64,000 bases of DNA. Source: Halopiger aswanensis (GTDB taxonomy: Archaea; Halobacteriota; Halobacteria; Halobacteriales; Natrialbaceae). The stretch covers positions 86,056-150,055 of the forward strand of contig NZ_RAPO01000005.1 of assembly GCF_003610195.1 (NCBI RefSeq), read 5' to 3'. The notes beneath the pieces were generated by a model. That model had not been told where the DNA came from, ran no database searches, and worked only from the letters and a program-made list of their open reading frames with translations. Position 1 is the first letter of the stretch; every line of letters begins with the position of its first letter. Below are positions 29,023-37,956 of the stretch, one piece after another. Position numbers and translations under genes: made by a program.

Positions 29023-30498
29023 TCACTCAGTAAGGCTTTGCACTGTCTGATAAATCTCGTCGATTTTCTCCTCCTGCTCACCATTCGAATCAGAAATGCT
29101 TTCGATTTCTTGGGCAACCTCCTCAGTTTGCTCCACTAATTCGTCGATCATGCTGGCAACTTCTTCGGTTGATGCAGCTTGATCGTCGGTTGCATCCGAG
29201 ACCTCCTGAATTCCCTCGGACGCTTCTTCGACCGTCTCGACGATATCCTGTAGCTTTGCCATCGCGTCTTCGACTCGATCTATTCCTTGCGATACGTTAG
29301 TCGTCATCTCGTCGAGACTCTCAACGGTCTCTTCCGTCTCTGCTTTGATCGCATCGACCGTTTTTTCGATTTGTTTGGCATTGTCTTGCGACTCTTCGGC
29401 GAGAGACTTGACTTCGTTCGCGACGACAGCGAATCCATCGCCACTCTCGTCGGCGTGGGCAGCCTCGATAGAGGCGTTCAAAGCCAATAGATTCGTTTGA
29501 TCCGCAATATCTGAGATTACTTCGACTACCTCGTCGATTTCGTCAACGCGTTCGCGTAATTGGTCAACGTCAGCGGCAACGTCTCGAGTGGACCGATCGA
29601 CTGTCTCCATCGCGTCGATAGCTCTTGTTGCGGCCTCCTGACCGTCGCTTGCAAGTTCCTCGGCATTTTGGCTCGTCGCTGCGACGTCGTCCGCAGTTGC
29701 TGCGATCTCCTCTACAGTCGCACTCATATTCGAGACTTCTTCGGCGACGCTAGCGATATTCTCGGTCTGTCTATCGGAGAGTGTATGGATCTCGGCCGAT
29801 CGTTCTGCAACATTTTCGGCCATCTTTTGACTTTCAGTGACCAGGTCGTCGACTTCTGAAGCGACTCGTCTCTGTCGATCGAGTTCCTCCTTCAGATTCT
29901 CGTTCGCAGCATGAATGTACGTGTCCATCACCACCTGCTGGTCAATATTTATGATTTTGAACAGGGCCATCACGTACTCTACCGTCTGGTCGATAAGCTC
30001 ATCCGGGGTTAGCGCGCCCTCTTCGGTTCGTTCTTTCATTCGCTTCCCAATTGCGTCGACTAACCCGCCGAAATAGACGCTGTATGCTCCGAGATAGATT
30101 TTCGGACCGAGCCCGAGCATATTGTGAATTTGGCCGATCCGTGCACGCTGATTGAAGTACTCCTTGTCGTACGAACCGCTCCCGAGATCGGTCAGATATG
30201 ACGTGTGGGCCTGCTTGAGTTGATCAAACGATTTCGTGGAGCGATCGAGAAACACGAGCGCTTCTTCGTGATCGTGAATGTGCCGTTCTAACTCATCCGT
30301 CAGCGCCGGCGCCTCGGATTCGATCAGCTCGTCCAATTCGGCGAGCGCGGCGATATCGTCGCTCGTGAAATCCGTGAAGGATTTTCGCCATCGAATCTCC
30401 GAACGATCGATGCCGAGTTCTTTCCTGAGTTCGGACCCGTCGACGGTCTGTCGTTGTTCGCTAGAGACTCGAACAGATTCGCTTTGAATAGAGTTCAT
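29023..30498 (-). CDS. hemAT: HemAT globin-coupled methyl-accepting chemotaxis transducer
   Basis: Soluble aerotaxis receptor. Residues 15-185 form a protoglobin-like sensor (proximal His in [20 protein letters not shown]); the rest is a coiled-coil MCP signalling domain with the hairpin tip [20 protein letters not shown] and [13 protein letters not shown]. It binds O2 and signals through CheA/CheW to the flagellar motor. No transmembrane helix is present. The start at the second ATG (30498) is preferred; the longer frame adds 8 residues. Confidence 0.93.
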   Translation of the reverse strand: MNSIQSESVRVSSEQRQTVDGSELRKELGIDRSEIRWRKSFTDFTSDDIAALAELDELIESEAPALTDELERHIHDHEEALVFLDRSTKSFDQLKQAHTSYLTDLGSGSYDKEYFNQRARIGQIHNMLGLGPKIYLGAYSVYFGGLVDAIGKRMKERTEEGALTPDELIDQTVEYVMALFKIINIDQQVVMDTYIHAANENLKEELDRQRRVASEVDDLVTESQKMAENVAERSAEIHTLSDRQTENIASVAEEVSNMSATVEEIAATADDVAATSQNAEELASDGQEAATRAIDAMETVDRSTRDVAADVDQLRERVDEIDEVVEVISDIADQTNLLALNASIEAAHADESGDGFAVVANEVKSLAEESQDNAKQIEKTVDAIKAETEETVESLDEMTTNVSQGIDRVEDAMAKLQDIVETVEEASEGIQEVSDATDDQAASTEEVASMIDELVEQTEEVAQEIESISDSNGEQEEKIDEIYQTVQSLTE

Positions 30499-30593
30499 AT
30501 TCGGGGATAATAGCCAGAGCATGTGAGTCTACTGGCGAATCAATTCCCGGAAACTGTTTTTACCGCCGACACTACTGGTCGTATCGGAATACG

Positions 30594-30836
30594 TTACGGA
30601 ACGAGCTGATCCTCTCCGTCGTATATCGTGATTGCATCGACAGGACAGACTCGAGCGGCCATTTTCGCTTGCAACTCACTGTCCGTAGGGACCTCTCGAA
30701 CGTACGTATCTTGTTCTACCTCGTCACTCCCGACGAGCGTCGCTTTTCCAGCGCCACGATCCTCGACGAATTTCTCCCACTCCGCGACGCAATTGAACAT
30801 TCCGACGCACGTATCCTGGTTGAATTCAACACGCAT
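30594..30836 (-). CDS. [3Fe-4S]-type ferredoxin
   Basis: 80-aa single-cluster ferredoxin. Cys10 and Cys16 sit in CVGMFNC (CX5C) and Cys64 in RVCPVDAI, giving three ligands; a fourth Cys expected in [4Fe-4S] types is absent, so a [3Fe-4S] cluster is likely. It resembles the small ferredoxins that serve cytochrome P450s. The electron partner is unknown, although redox genes surround it. Confidence 0.9.
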   Translation of the reverse strand: MRVEFNQDTCVGMFNCVAEWEKFVEDRGAGKATLVGSDEVEQDTYVREVPTDSELQAKMAARVCPVDAITIYDGEDQLVP

Positions 30837-30894
30837 TCTAGCTCACATCGTTACTGCTGGTGAGGTCACTATTGAAGGTTCGTTGTCGACAGCC

Positions 30895-31371
30895 CTATAC
30901 TGATTCGACGGCGTCGAGAACCTCGTCGTAGGGTGGCTCGTTCGTCGGGTCGTCCGCAGTCCACTCGTATTGGATTGTTCCGTCCTCACTAAGGATGAAT
31001 ACTGCTCGGTTAGCAATTCCGTGAAGGCCCAGTTCGGGAATGTCGGTCTCGAGTTCGTAGGCTTCGATTGCGTTTCTATCCGTGTCGCTGACGAGGTCGA
31101 ACTCGATTCCGTGTTCGTCGTGGAATGCACTTTGAGCGAACGGCGAATCGGCGCTGATTCCCAGCACCGTGGCATCGGCGTCGGCGAACTGATCCAGCTT
31201 TTCTTGGAGTGCGATCATTTCGTTCGTACATGGCGGCGTGAACGCACCCGGGAAGAACGCGAGGACAACCGGTCCGTCTACGAGGTAGTCCTCGAGGTCG
31301 AAGTTTTCGGGTAGATTAGCGCCCAACCGCTGAATCGGTGGGCTTGTCGGTGTGACCACGTTTGACGCCAC
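30895..31371 (-). CDS. Peroxiredoxin (AhpC/Bcp type)
   Basis: 158-aa thiol peroxidase. Peroxidatic Cys48 lies in FFPGAFTPPCTNEM, with Thr45 in the usual PxxxTxxC motif. There is no obvious resolving Cys, so it may be a 1-Cys enzyme reduced by thioredoxin. It detoxifies peroxides in the cytoplasm and fits the oxidative-stress theme of the region. Confidence 0.9.
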   Translation of the reverse strand: MASNVVTPTSPPIQRLGANLPENFDLEDYLVDGPVVLAFFPGAFTPPCTNEMIALQEKLDQFADADATVLGISADSPFAQSAFHDEHGIEFDLVSDTDRNAIEAYELETDIPELGLHGIANRAVFILSEDGTIQYEWTADDPTNEPPYDEVLDAVESV

Positions 31372-31463
31372 TCCGGTGGAGACTCGCTAGTTTAGACTAC
31401 GCAGGTAGGTGTGATCCACTATCAGGTGAATGTCATCAACCCTCCATTTTGACGTCTCGGCCA

Positions 31464-31811
31464 TCAACGAGCCGAGTTACTGATTCCTTCGACGTGGACT
31501 TTGGTGACGTGGCCACCGCAGCCGCACTGATCGATGTATTCCCAGTTGAGTCCGTCGTATTCGTCCTCGAGAGCATCGTAGAGGAACGTCTCGGGATGCC
31601 CTAACTCGGCGTGTGTGACGAGATTAACGTGGTTTCCAGCCGTCGTATGCTCGATCGCGTCGATCGCATCGTGAATCGCGAGTTCGCTGTTAGCGGCGTA
31701 TTTCGGTTTCTCGAGGTTCGCCGACCAGGAGTTGTCGTGAATTCTGTCGGTGATCGGCTCTGCTTCCTTCTCATGGTCGTGATTGTGGTCGTGTTCCGTT
31801 GGCGAACTCAT
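31464..31811 (-). CDS. CGCGG-family putative radical-SAM-modified RiPP precursor
   Basis: 115-aa protein with a His/Asp/Glu-rich leader (residues 1-20, His alternating with Asp), a conserved core TDRIHDNSWSANLEKPKY and a C-terminal motif QCGCGGHVTKVHV with Cys96 and Cys98. This matches the CGCGG family, predicted to be ribosomally made and modified by a radical-SAM enzyme. No rSAM maturase is in the window. The motif lies about 20 residues from the C-terminus. Product and function are unknown. Confidence 0.8.
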   Translation of the reverse strand: MSSPTEHDHNHDHEKEAEPITDRIHDNSWSANLEKPKYAANSELAIHDAIDAIEHTTAGNHVNLVTHAELGHPETFLYDALEDEYDGLNWEYIDQCGCGGHVTKVHVEGISNSAR

Positions 31812-31985
31812 GATCTTTACTTAGCGCGGTAACCGTATACAGATGCGGGTTGGTCCCGATTGTCGGGAAGACATCTATAGCCTGACCGTAGCCGCGCAGA
31901 GAGACCGAGTTACGTGTAATAAGAGTAGCAATGAAGACATTCGGGTATACGCCCAATTCACTGAGAAACATACCGATCAGTACTG

Positions 31986-32426
31986 ATGAGTGCTACGCGC
32001 CAATCTGGGAGGGGTTGTAGCTGCATCCACCCCGAAACATGTATCGACCGGCATCAAGGTCGGTATCTGATCGCAGTATACCGGTTGACTCGCAGCCACG
32101 ACGAACGGGTTCGTACGGGAACGGTCAGTGACCGCCTGGAGGTAAGTCCGGCGAGTGTCACAGAGATGTTCGATCGGCTCGAATCCGAGGGACTTGTTGA
32201 CTACGAGAAACAGAAAGGGGTCACAGTGACTGCTCGCGGGGAGAAAGTCGCTCGAGAACTTGTCCGACGGCAACGCGTCGTCCGGGCGTTCTTCGACTCG
32301 GAACTGGGAATTACACTCTCTCCGGAGACTGGTTATCGCATTGGTTTCGTTCTCCCTGACGAGGGAATCGATCGACTTCGGAAGCTCGTCGACGACTCCA
32401 GCGGATACACCCGATCCGATGAGTGA
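31986..32426 (+). CDS. DtxR/MntR-type metal-dependent regulator
   Basis: 146-aa regulator. Winged helix (YLIAVYRLTRSHDERVRTGT then VSPASVTEMFDRLESEGLVD) followed by a dimerisation region with KVARELVRRQRVVRAFF. The N-terminus carries CSC and C residues that could bind metal. Members repress iron or manganese uptake when metal is bound. The next small gene overlaps its stop by 8 bp, so the two are cotranscribed. Confidence 0.85.
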   Translation: MSATRQSGRGCSCIHPETCIDRHQGRYLIAVYRLTRSHDERVRTGTVSDRLEVSPASVTEMFDRLESEGLVDYEKQKGVTVTARGEKVARELVRRQRVVRAFFDSELGITLSPETGYRIGFVLPDEGIDRLRKLVDDSSGYTRSDE

Positions 32427-32637
32427 TGGCAAAGCGTACCTGTTGACGGTGCGGGAAGACTGCGAATCGAACGTCGTCTCCACGATCGAGAGATACTACG
32501 GTGAACTACTCGACTCGGTGGTCGTTCGCCCGTCGGATATTGACGGTGTCATCCACATCGACGCCGCCTACGAACTTCCGCAGGAAGCACTCGAGCGGAT
32601 CGCAGAAATTGAAGACGTTCGTCAACTCGAACGATAG
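32419..32637 (+). CDS. Small protein, split by an in-frame TAG
   Basis: 72-aa acidic protein starting MSDGKAYLLTVRED, overlapping the DtxR stop. The TAG at 32635-32637 is followed in the same frame by 36 more codons (DVTDPESFAKLSADVSTELS to a TAA at 32748) that read as normal protein. The ancestral product was therefore probably about 108 aa. No domain is recognised with confidence; an ACT- or FeoA-like fold is a guess. Confidence 0.65.
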   Translation: MSDGKAYLLTVREDCESNVVSTIERYYGELLDSVVVRPSDIDGVIHIDAAYELPQEALERIAEIEDVRQLER

Positions 32638-33014
32638 ATCGACGTCACCGATCCGGAATCGTTCGCAAAACTGTCTGCGGACGTCAGTACCGAACTTAGT
32701 ACGGATTCGAATATTGAGATCCAGATCACGGCTCAAGGTAATCGATAAGCACTGTGTTGACGTACTTCTTGATACGTTCTACTCGGGGACTCTGATGGAC
32801 TGATACTATTCGAATCAATACCATAGACGTTTGGGCGGGAATTAGTCTCGGTACTCCACATGACAATCGATCCAGGTCAGTTGCCCGTGTCTTCGGTGAA
32901 TCGAGCCCGTAGCAAACCATTGTATCCTTGACTGTCCAGCAACCCCTTATTAGACTACGCCGCGAATCAATTCGCCATTTCACATATCTGAAGCGACGAA
33001 CTAGAAATCGCAGG
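32638..33014. other. Downstream half of the TAG-split gene, then intergenic
   Basis: Bases 32638-32748 continue the frame of the 72-aa gene beyond its TAG (see that entry). From 32749 to 33014 no gene is supported. Confidence 0.5.
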
Positions 33015-33245
33015 ATGACTGCTGATGACACACCGAGTATGAGGGTAGTCGACAAGGTTGCTACCCGTACGGGTGTCGATCCAGAAGAGTTACCGCCGCT
33101 TTACGACGCAATCAACCCTGATGTAATTGAGACAGTACTCCAAACTGACTCTGCACGGGTCGTTTTCGAATATGCTGGTCATACAATCATAATTACCGAA
33201 GAAAGTCAAATTCGCGTAGAATCATCTGAGAAGAGCACCGATTAG
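33015..33245 (+). CDS. HalOD1 output-domain protein
   Basis: Single HalOD1 domain: VVDKVATRTGVDPEELPPLY, then DAINPDVIETVLQTDSARVV and FEYAGHTIIITEES. HalOD1 is a short haloarchaeal output domain of unknown action, often stand-alone. The ATG at 33015 is used; 33039 is possible. A second, more divergent copy is at 47352. Confidence 0.8.
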   Translation: MTADDTPSMRVVDKVATRTGVDPEELPPLYDAINPDVIETVLQTDSARVVFEYAGHTIIITEESQIRVESSEKSTD

Positions 33246-33419
33246 GATGCATTCTTTACGCAGTGAAACACCGAAACTGGTAGATTTGGTACAGAGTCTC
33301 TGAGAGATACGTCTCAGAACGGGGATATTGGAGGAATAGACGGGTGTACCGAACACCTATGGCGTATCTACGAAGAAGTTGGGTCTACGAAAAACTAGGA
33401 CGGTTAGACAGTGTGAACG

Positions 33420-33719
33420 CTATGCTTCCACACTTGGAATTTGAGACGACTGTGCTTCCATATATTCGAACGCGATCGATTTGGCGTCCTCGAGGTCCTC
33501 GACGAGGCCAAGTTCCGCAGGTTCGGTTCCGTTCACTCGAACGAAGTATCCCCAGCCGCCGAAACTGTTCGGCTCTTGGACGTCGGTGATACGAAGAGTG
33601 AGGTTTTGGTCCGTGTGCGTATACGCGATTCGCGTATACTCTCGGTTCATGATCGGATCGTAGATCGTTCGATCAAATTTCTGTTCCCAGTTACCGGGGA
33701 GTGAGTCGTGCTCGGACAT
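33420..33719 (-). CDS. Hypothetical haloarchaeal protein (99 aa)
   Basis: Acidic protein with NWEQKFDRTIYDPIMNREYT and a Gly/Trp-rich centre FGGWGYFVRVNG. No domain recognised. It begins with an ATG at 33719 and has no close same-strand neighbour. From 33720 to 34005 no gene is seen. Confidence 0.6.
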   Translation of the reverse strand: MSEHDSLPGNWEQKFDRTIYDPIMNREYTRIAYTHTDQNLTLRITDVQEPNSFGGWGYFVRVNGTEPAELGLVEDLEDAKSIAFEYMEAQSSQIPSVEA

Positions 33720-34005
33720 ATTTCATGGTCGGTCCGGGGGACGAATGGGCGTTCTGACGAAGATATTCAGCCAATAGATAAAAGGAACAACCACTGTTCA
33801 AAGCGGTAGGATCCGACGGCTATGGACATTGATTTTAGTTTCAGTTTAAAAATGAGGCGTGGACCATTGCTGACTGAGCGGCAACGGTCCATCTCGGGTA
33901 CGGATAGAACTACAGGTCGACGGATTCTCCGCCCCTAATCGTGGCTTCGACTCGAATTTCCATTGCCGCTTTCATGCTCGAAGGCATAACGTAGTCAAGA
34001 TGCCC

Positions 34006-35595
34006 CTAGGAAAGCGGGATCTCCACCAGAGACATCCCGCCTCCGAGTGCTTCCTCCAGCGCCACACTGAGCTCGTCTCGAGTGGACGGACGGTAGCTGT
34101 CGATCCCGAAACTTTCGGCAAACGTGGTGAAATCGGGGTTAGTCAGTTCAGTGCCGACGGATGCGCCGGTGTGTGCGCGTTGCTTCTTCGAGATGAGACC
34201 GTAATCGTCGTCGGTGAAAACGACGATCGTGAACTCGCAGCCGAGTCGGGTTGCGGTTTCGATTTCGGCGGCGTTCATTAGGAAGCCGCCGTCGCCGGTC
34301 GCGGCGACGACATTGGCGTCGGTCGCGAGGTCGGCGGCGACGCTGCCCGGAACCGCGATTCCCATCGTCGCCAACCCGTTCGAGATGACGCAGGTGTTGG
34401 GCTCGTACGTCGGGAAGCGGCGAGCGATAGCCATCTTATGATTGCCAACGTCAGAAACGAGAACGTCGTCTGCATCCATTACCTCTCGGAGGAGGGGAAG
34501 CACGCCACGAACGGTAAAGGGCGCCTCGGCTGCCGGTGTTCGTTCAAGGTCGTCGACGATCGCCTCTCGAAGCGGTGCGTACCAGTCTGCGTCGTCCGTG
34601 ATCTCTATTTCTCGGCACCATTCGGTTATCTCCTCGAGCGTTCGCCCGATGTTCGCCACGATTTCGACTTCCGGATTGTACGCTTCGGAGACCTCCGCAG
34701 GTTCGGTGTCGACGTGAACGAGCGTCGTCTCGGTCAGATCCCACACCGCCGGGTCGTGTTCAGCGATATCGAATCCGACGGAAATGACGAGATCTGCCCT
34801 GTGAATCGCCTGGAGTGCTTCCCCGTCGGGTCCAGAATCTAACGTCAGTAGCGACTGTGACATCGCATCGGAGACGGCACCTTTCCCCATGTACGTCGAG
34901 ACGGCTGGGACATCCGTCTCCTCGACGAATGCTCGAAGCGCCTGTGCAGCGTGCGTTCTGACTGCCCCGTTGCCCGTGATAACGACTGACCGATCCGCCG
35001 CCTCGAGTTCGGATAGCAGTCGGTCGATCGACTCACTATCCGGTGGGACGGTCCGAACGCGGTCACGCGTCGGAAGCGGGTCGACGGACGTTTCCCTCTC
35101 AGCGACGTTCTCTGGTAACTCGAGGTGTGTCGCACCCGGTTTCTCGTACTCGGCCGTTTTGAAGGCTTTTCGAACTGATTCGTGGACGATATCAGGTTCG
35201 TTCAGCTGTGCGTTCCACTTCGTTATCGGCTCGAACATGTCCACGACGTCGATCGCCTGGTGACTCTCCTTGTGAAGCCGCTCGAGACCGCCTTGTGCAG
35301 TGATCGCAACCAGCGGACTCTTGTCGAGGTGGGCGTCGGCGACGCCGGTCAACAGGTTCGTCGCCCCCGGTCCAAGCGTCGCGAGACATACGCCGGCCTC
35401 GCCTGTCAGTCGCCCGTGAACGTCGGCCATAAACGCCGCTCCTTGTTCGTGTCGGGTCGGAACGAACGTGATCTCCGACTCCTCGAGAGCGAACAGGAGA
35501 GCTTCCATCTCTTCGCCGGGAAGGCCGAAGACGTACTCGACACCTTCCTGCTCCAGACAGGCAGTAAGGAGCTCTGCTGCGGTTGTTTCACTCAT
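34006..35595 (-). CDS. Acetolactate-synthase-like thiamine-diphosphate enzyme
   Basis: 529-aa ThDP enzyme of the acetolactate synthase (AHAS/ALS) type: catalytic Glu in RHEQGAAFMADVHGR, GPGATNLLTGVADAHLD, and the ThDP motif GDGGFLMNAAEIETA. It condenses pyruvate with another 2-oxoacid. Without an AHAS small subunit nearby it may be catabolic (acetoin route) or a related ThDP enzyme. An aldehyde dehydrogenase gene ends 2 bp before its start, so the pair is an operon. Confidence 0.85.
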   Translation of the reverse strand: MSETTAAELLTACLEQEGVEYVFGLPGEEMEALLFALEESEITFVPTRHEQGAAFMADVHGRLTGEAGVCLATLGPGATNLLTGVADAHLDKSPLVAITAQGGLERLHKESHQAIDVVDMFEPITKWNAQLNEPDIVHESVRKAFKTAEYEKPGATHLELPENVAERETSVDPLPTRDRVRTVPPDSESIDRLLSELEAADRSVVITGNGAVRTHAAQALRAFVEETDVPAVSTYMGKGAVSDAMSQSLLTLDSGPDGEALQAIHRADLVISVGFDIAEHDPAVWDLTETTLVHVDTEPAEVSEAYNPEVEIVANIGRTLEEITEWCREIEITDDADWYAPLREAIVDDLERTPAAEAPFTVRGVLPLLREVMDADDVLVSDVGNHKMAIARRFPTYEPNTCVISNGLATMGIAVPGSVAADLATDANVVAATGDGGFLMNAAEIETATRLGCEFTIVVFTDDDYGLISKKQRAHTGASVGTELTNPDFTTFAESFGIDSYRPSTRDELSVALEEALGGGMSLVEIPLS

Positions 35596-35596
35596 G

Positions 35597-36958
35597 TCAT
35601 TCCACCCAGATCGTTTTGCGGTTGACGAATTCCTTGATCCCCGCCTCGGAGAGTTCGCGGCCGTACCCCGAGTCTTTGATGCCGCCGAACGGAACGCGCG
35701 GATCCGACTTCACGAGTTGGTTGATGAAGACACATCCTGCTTCGATTTCTCGAGAGAGACGCCGTCCGCGGCGTCTGTCCTCCGTCCAGATACTTGCCCC
35801 GAGGCCGAATTCCGTCTCGTTTGCCGTCCGGATCGCCTCGCTCTCGTCGTCGACTTCGAAGACCGCTGCGACAGGACCGAACGTCTCCTCACTAGCGGCT
35901 GGACAGTCGTCGGGGACGTCGACGAGAACCGTCGGCGGATAGTACGCGCCGTTGCTTTCAAGCGGTTCACCGCCGGTCACCGTCCGTGCACCTGCTTCGA
36001 GACTCGCCGTAACCTGTGCATCGAGTTCCTCGAGGATGGCATCGGTCGCTAGTGGCCCGACGTCCGTTTCCGGATCGGTCGGATCGCCGACCGTGAGAGA
36101 TTTGATTTCGTCGACGAACCGCTCGAGGAATTCGTCGTAGACGTTCGTATGGACGAGGAATCGTTTCGCGGCGATACACGATTGACCGCTGTTGAGCATT
36201 CGCGCCGAAGCGCCCGTCTCGGCGGCGGCCTCGACATCCGCATCGTCGAGTACAATGAACGGATCGCTGCCACCGAGTTCGAGGACGCTCCGTTTGAGTT
36301 GCCGTCCCGCCGTCGATGCGACCGCTCGTCCCGCGGGACCGCTTCCCGTAAGCGTAACACCGCGAACCCGGTCGTCTTCGAGCGCCTCGTCGACGAGATC
36401 CGACGTGATCAATAGCGTCTGGAAGGTTCCATCGGGATATCCTGCCTCCCGAAACACGTTCTCGATGGCACGAGAACAGCCCGGGACGTTCGAGGCGTGT
36501 TTTAGCAGCACGGTGTTCCCGGCGGTAAGCGCCGGTGCCGCGAATCGAAACACCTGCCAAAAGGGGAAATTCCACGGCATGACGGCGAGTTGTGGACCGA
36601 GTGGTTCGTATGCCGTTTTCGCGACGGCGCCGGGCGGACTTGGGTGTCCATCAGGATTGAGATACGTACTGGCGTGTTCGGCGTAGTGGTCACAGACCCA
36701 CGCACACTTTTCGATCTCCTCGAGCGCCTGGGAAATCGGTTTCCCCATTTCACGCGTGATCGTTTCGGCGTACGATCGATCGTTCGTCCGTAGTTCCGTC
36801 GCAGCGTCAGCCAATAGTTGCTCCCGTTCGCGAAGCGGACAGTTTCGCCACCGATCAAATGCGTCGCTCGCGACAGCGAGTGCGTCGTCGACATCGGCGA
36901 CCGTCTCCGCCTCGTACGTTTCCACACGTTCGCCGGTTGCAGGGTTGATTACGTCCAT
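35597..36958 (-). CDS. NAD(P)-dependent aldehyde dehydrogenase (succinate-semialdehyde type)
   Basis: 453-aa aldehyde dehydrogenase: GNTVLLKHASNVPGCS, catalytic Glu in LELGGSDPFIVLDDADVE and catalytic Cys in ARMLNSGQSCIAAKRFLVH, with the C-terminal VPFGGIKDSGYGRE. The sequence most resembles succinate-semialdehyde dehydrogenases; substrate not proven. It precedes the ThDP enzyme by 1-2 bp and is probably cotranscribed, suggesting an aldehyde or 2-oxoacid pathway. Confidence 0.88.
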   Translation of the reverse strand: MDVINPATGERVETYEAETVADVDDALAVASDAFDRWRNCPLREREQLLADAATELRTNDRSYAETITREMGKPISQALEEIEKCAWVCDHYAEHASTYLNPDGHPSPPGAVAKTAYEPLGPQLAVMPWNFPFWQVFRFAAPALTAGNTVLLKHASNVPGCSRAIENVFREAGYPDGTFQTLLITSDLVDEALEDDRVRGVTLTGSGPAGRAVASTAGRQLKRSVLELGGSDPFIVLDDADVEAAAETGASARMLNSGQSCIAAKRFLVHTNVYDEFLERFVDEIKSLTVGDPTDPETDVGPLATDAILEELDAQVTASLEAGARTVTGGEPLESNGAYYPPTVLVDVPDDCPAASEETFGPVAAVFEVDDESEAIRTANETEFGLGASIWTEDRRRGRRLSREIEAGCVFINQLVKSDPRVPFGGIKDSGYGRELSEAGIKEFVNRKTIWVE

Positions 36959-37176
36959 CTACTCTTCTGTTCCGCCCACGTGACCGTTAGCAATTCTACG
37001 AATATCATCGACAGAACGTATTTATGCAAGGGGGAGAAACCGCCGTTCGACGGTACTATTTAAGTGTCCGCCGAATATGTCCGTGCCAAGCTATTCTTAG
37101 GTACGCCTAAAAGTAAGATACAGAGAGGGACTGATCGCTGCAGATACCGTAGATCAGTTCCGGATAATCCACGATC

Positions 37177-37839
37177 ATGCCTTACGTCGAACTTACCGTT
37201 ACGATCCCTGCGGATGTATGGATCGGCCGACTATCCCGCGACTACCCCGATACCCGATTCCGGGTTCTTGCAGCGACTGCCACTGACGAGATGAGCGCAG
37301 CCCGGATTGAGGTCATCGGTACGGCTGCTGCACGCATCTGTGAGGAACTCCGCACATACGACGCCGTAACCGAGTTGGAAATACTCGAGACGGCCTGTCA
37401 TCGTCGACGTGTACAGCTCGAGACGACGACGACGTTGGTACTGACGGCGATTCAGTCTGCGGGTGTCCCGCTCAGGATGCCGTTCGAGATCAGCGATGGA
37501 ACGATGGCGCTCAACACGACGATTCCCCAGCACCAACTCTCGAAACTCGGTGAGAGCTTCCGAGAGTTTGGAATCGAATTCACGATCCAGCGCATTCAAC
37601 CAGAAGCAGATTCCGAGTCACTACTTACCGATCGACAACAATGGCTCCTCTATGAGGCAATCGATCGAGGATACTACGATACACCACGTCGGATCACGTT
37701 AGTCGAACTCGCAGATGAATTAGATCTTGCTAAATCGACGTGTAGCGAGACGCTTCATCGCGTCGAAGAACGAGTGTTAAAACAGTTCGTAACGGGCGAC
37801 TGCGAACACCAACCTGATATCTCGATTCGTGCTGATTGA
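37177..37839 (+). CDS. Bacterio-opsin-activator-like HTH regulator
   Basis: 220-aa protein. The N-terminal half resembles the ligand-binding part of haloarchaeal bat-type regulators; the C-terminal part is HTH_10 (LTDRQQWLLYEAIDRGYYDT, ITLVELADELDLAKSTCSET). It probably controls a nearby operon; the aldehyde dehydrogenase pair is divergent across 220 bp. A TATTTAAG box lies near 37056. Confidence 0.85.
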   Translation: MPYVELTVTIPADVWIGRLSRDYPDTRFRVLAATATDEMSAARIEVIGTAAARICEELRTYDAVTELEILETACHRRRVQLETTTTLVLTAIQSAGVPLRMPFEISDGTMALNTTIPQHQLSKLGESFREFGIEFTIQRIQPEADSESLLTDRQQWLLYEAIDRGYYDTPRRITLVELADELDLAKSTCSETLHRVEERVLKQFVTGDCEHQPDISIRAD

Positions 37840-37956
37840 TCGTCTTTGAGAGGAGAAAGAAATCTCCTTTACTCGCTACCTTCATATGAAATATTAGAGA
37901 CGTAGGCTTTCCCCGTGTAACGTGGGAAGACCTATGCGCATCTACACGTGGTGCTG

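Noticed and set aside
32635..32637. TAG as pyrrolysine codon
   Set aside because: No pyl genes are seen and haloarchaea are not known to use pyrrolysine; a nonsense mutation is simpler.
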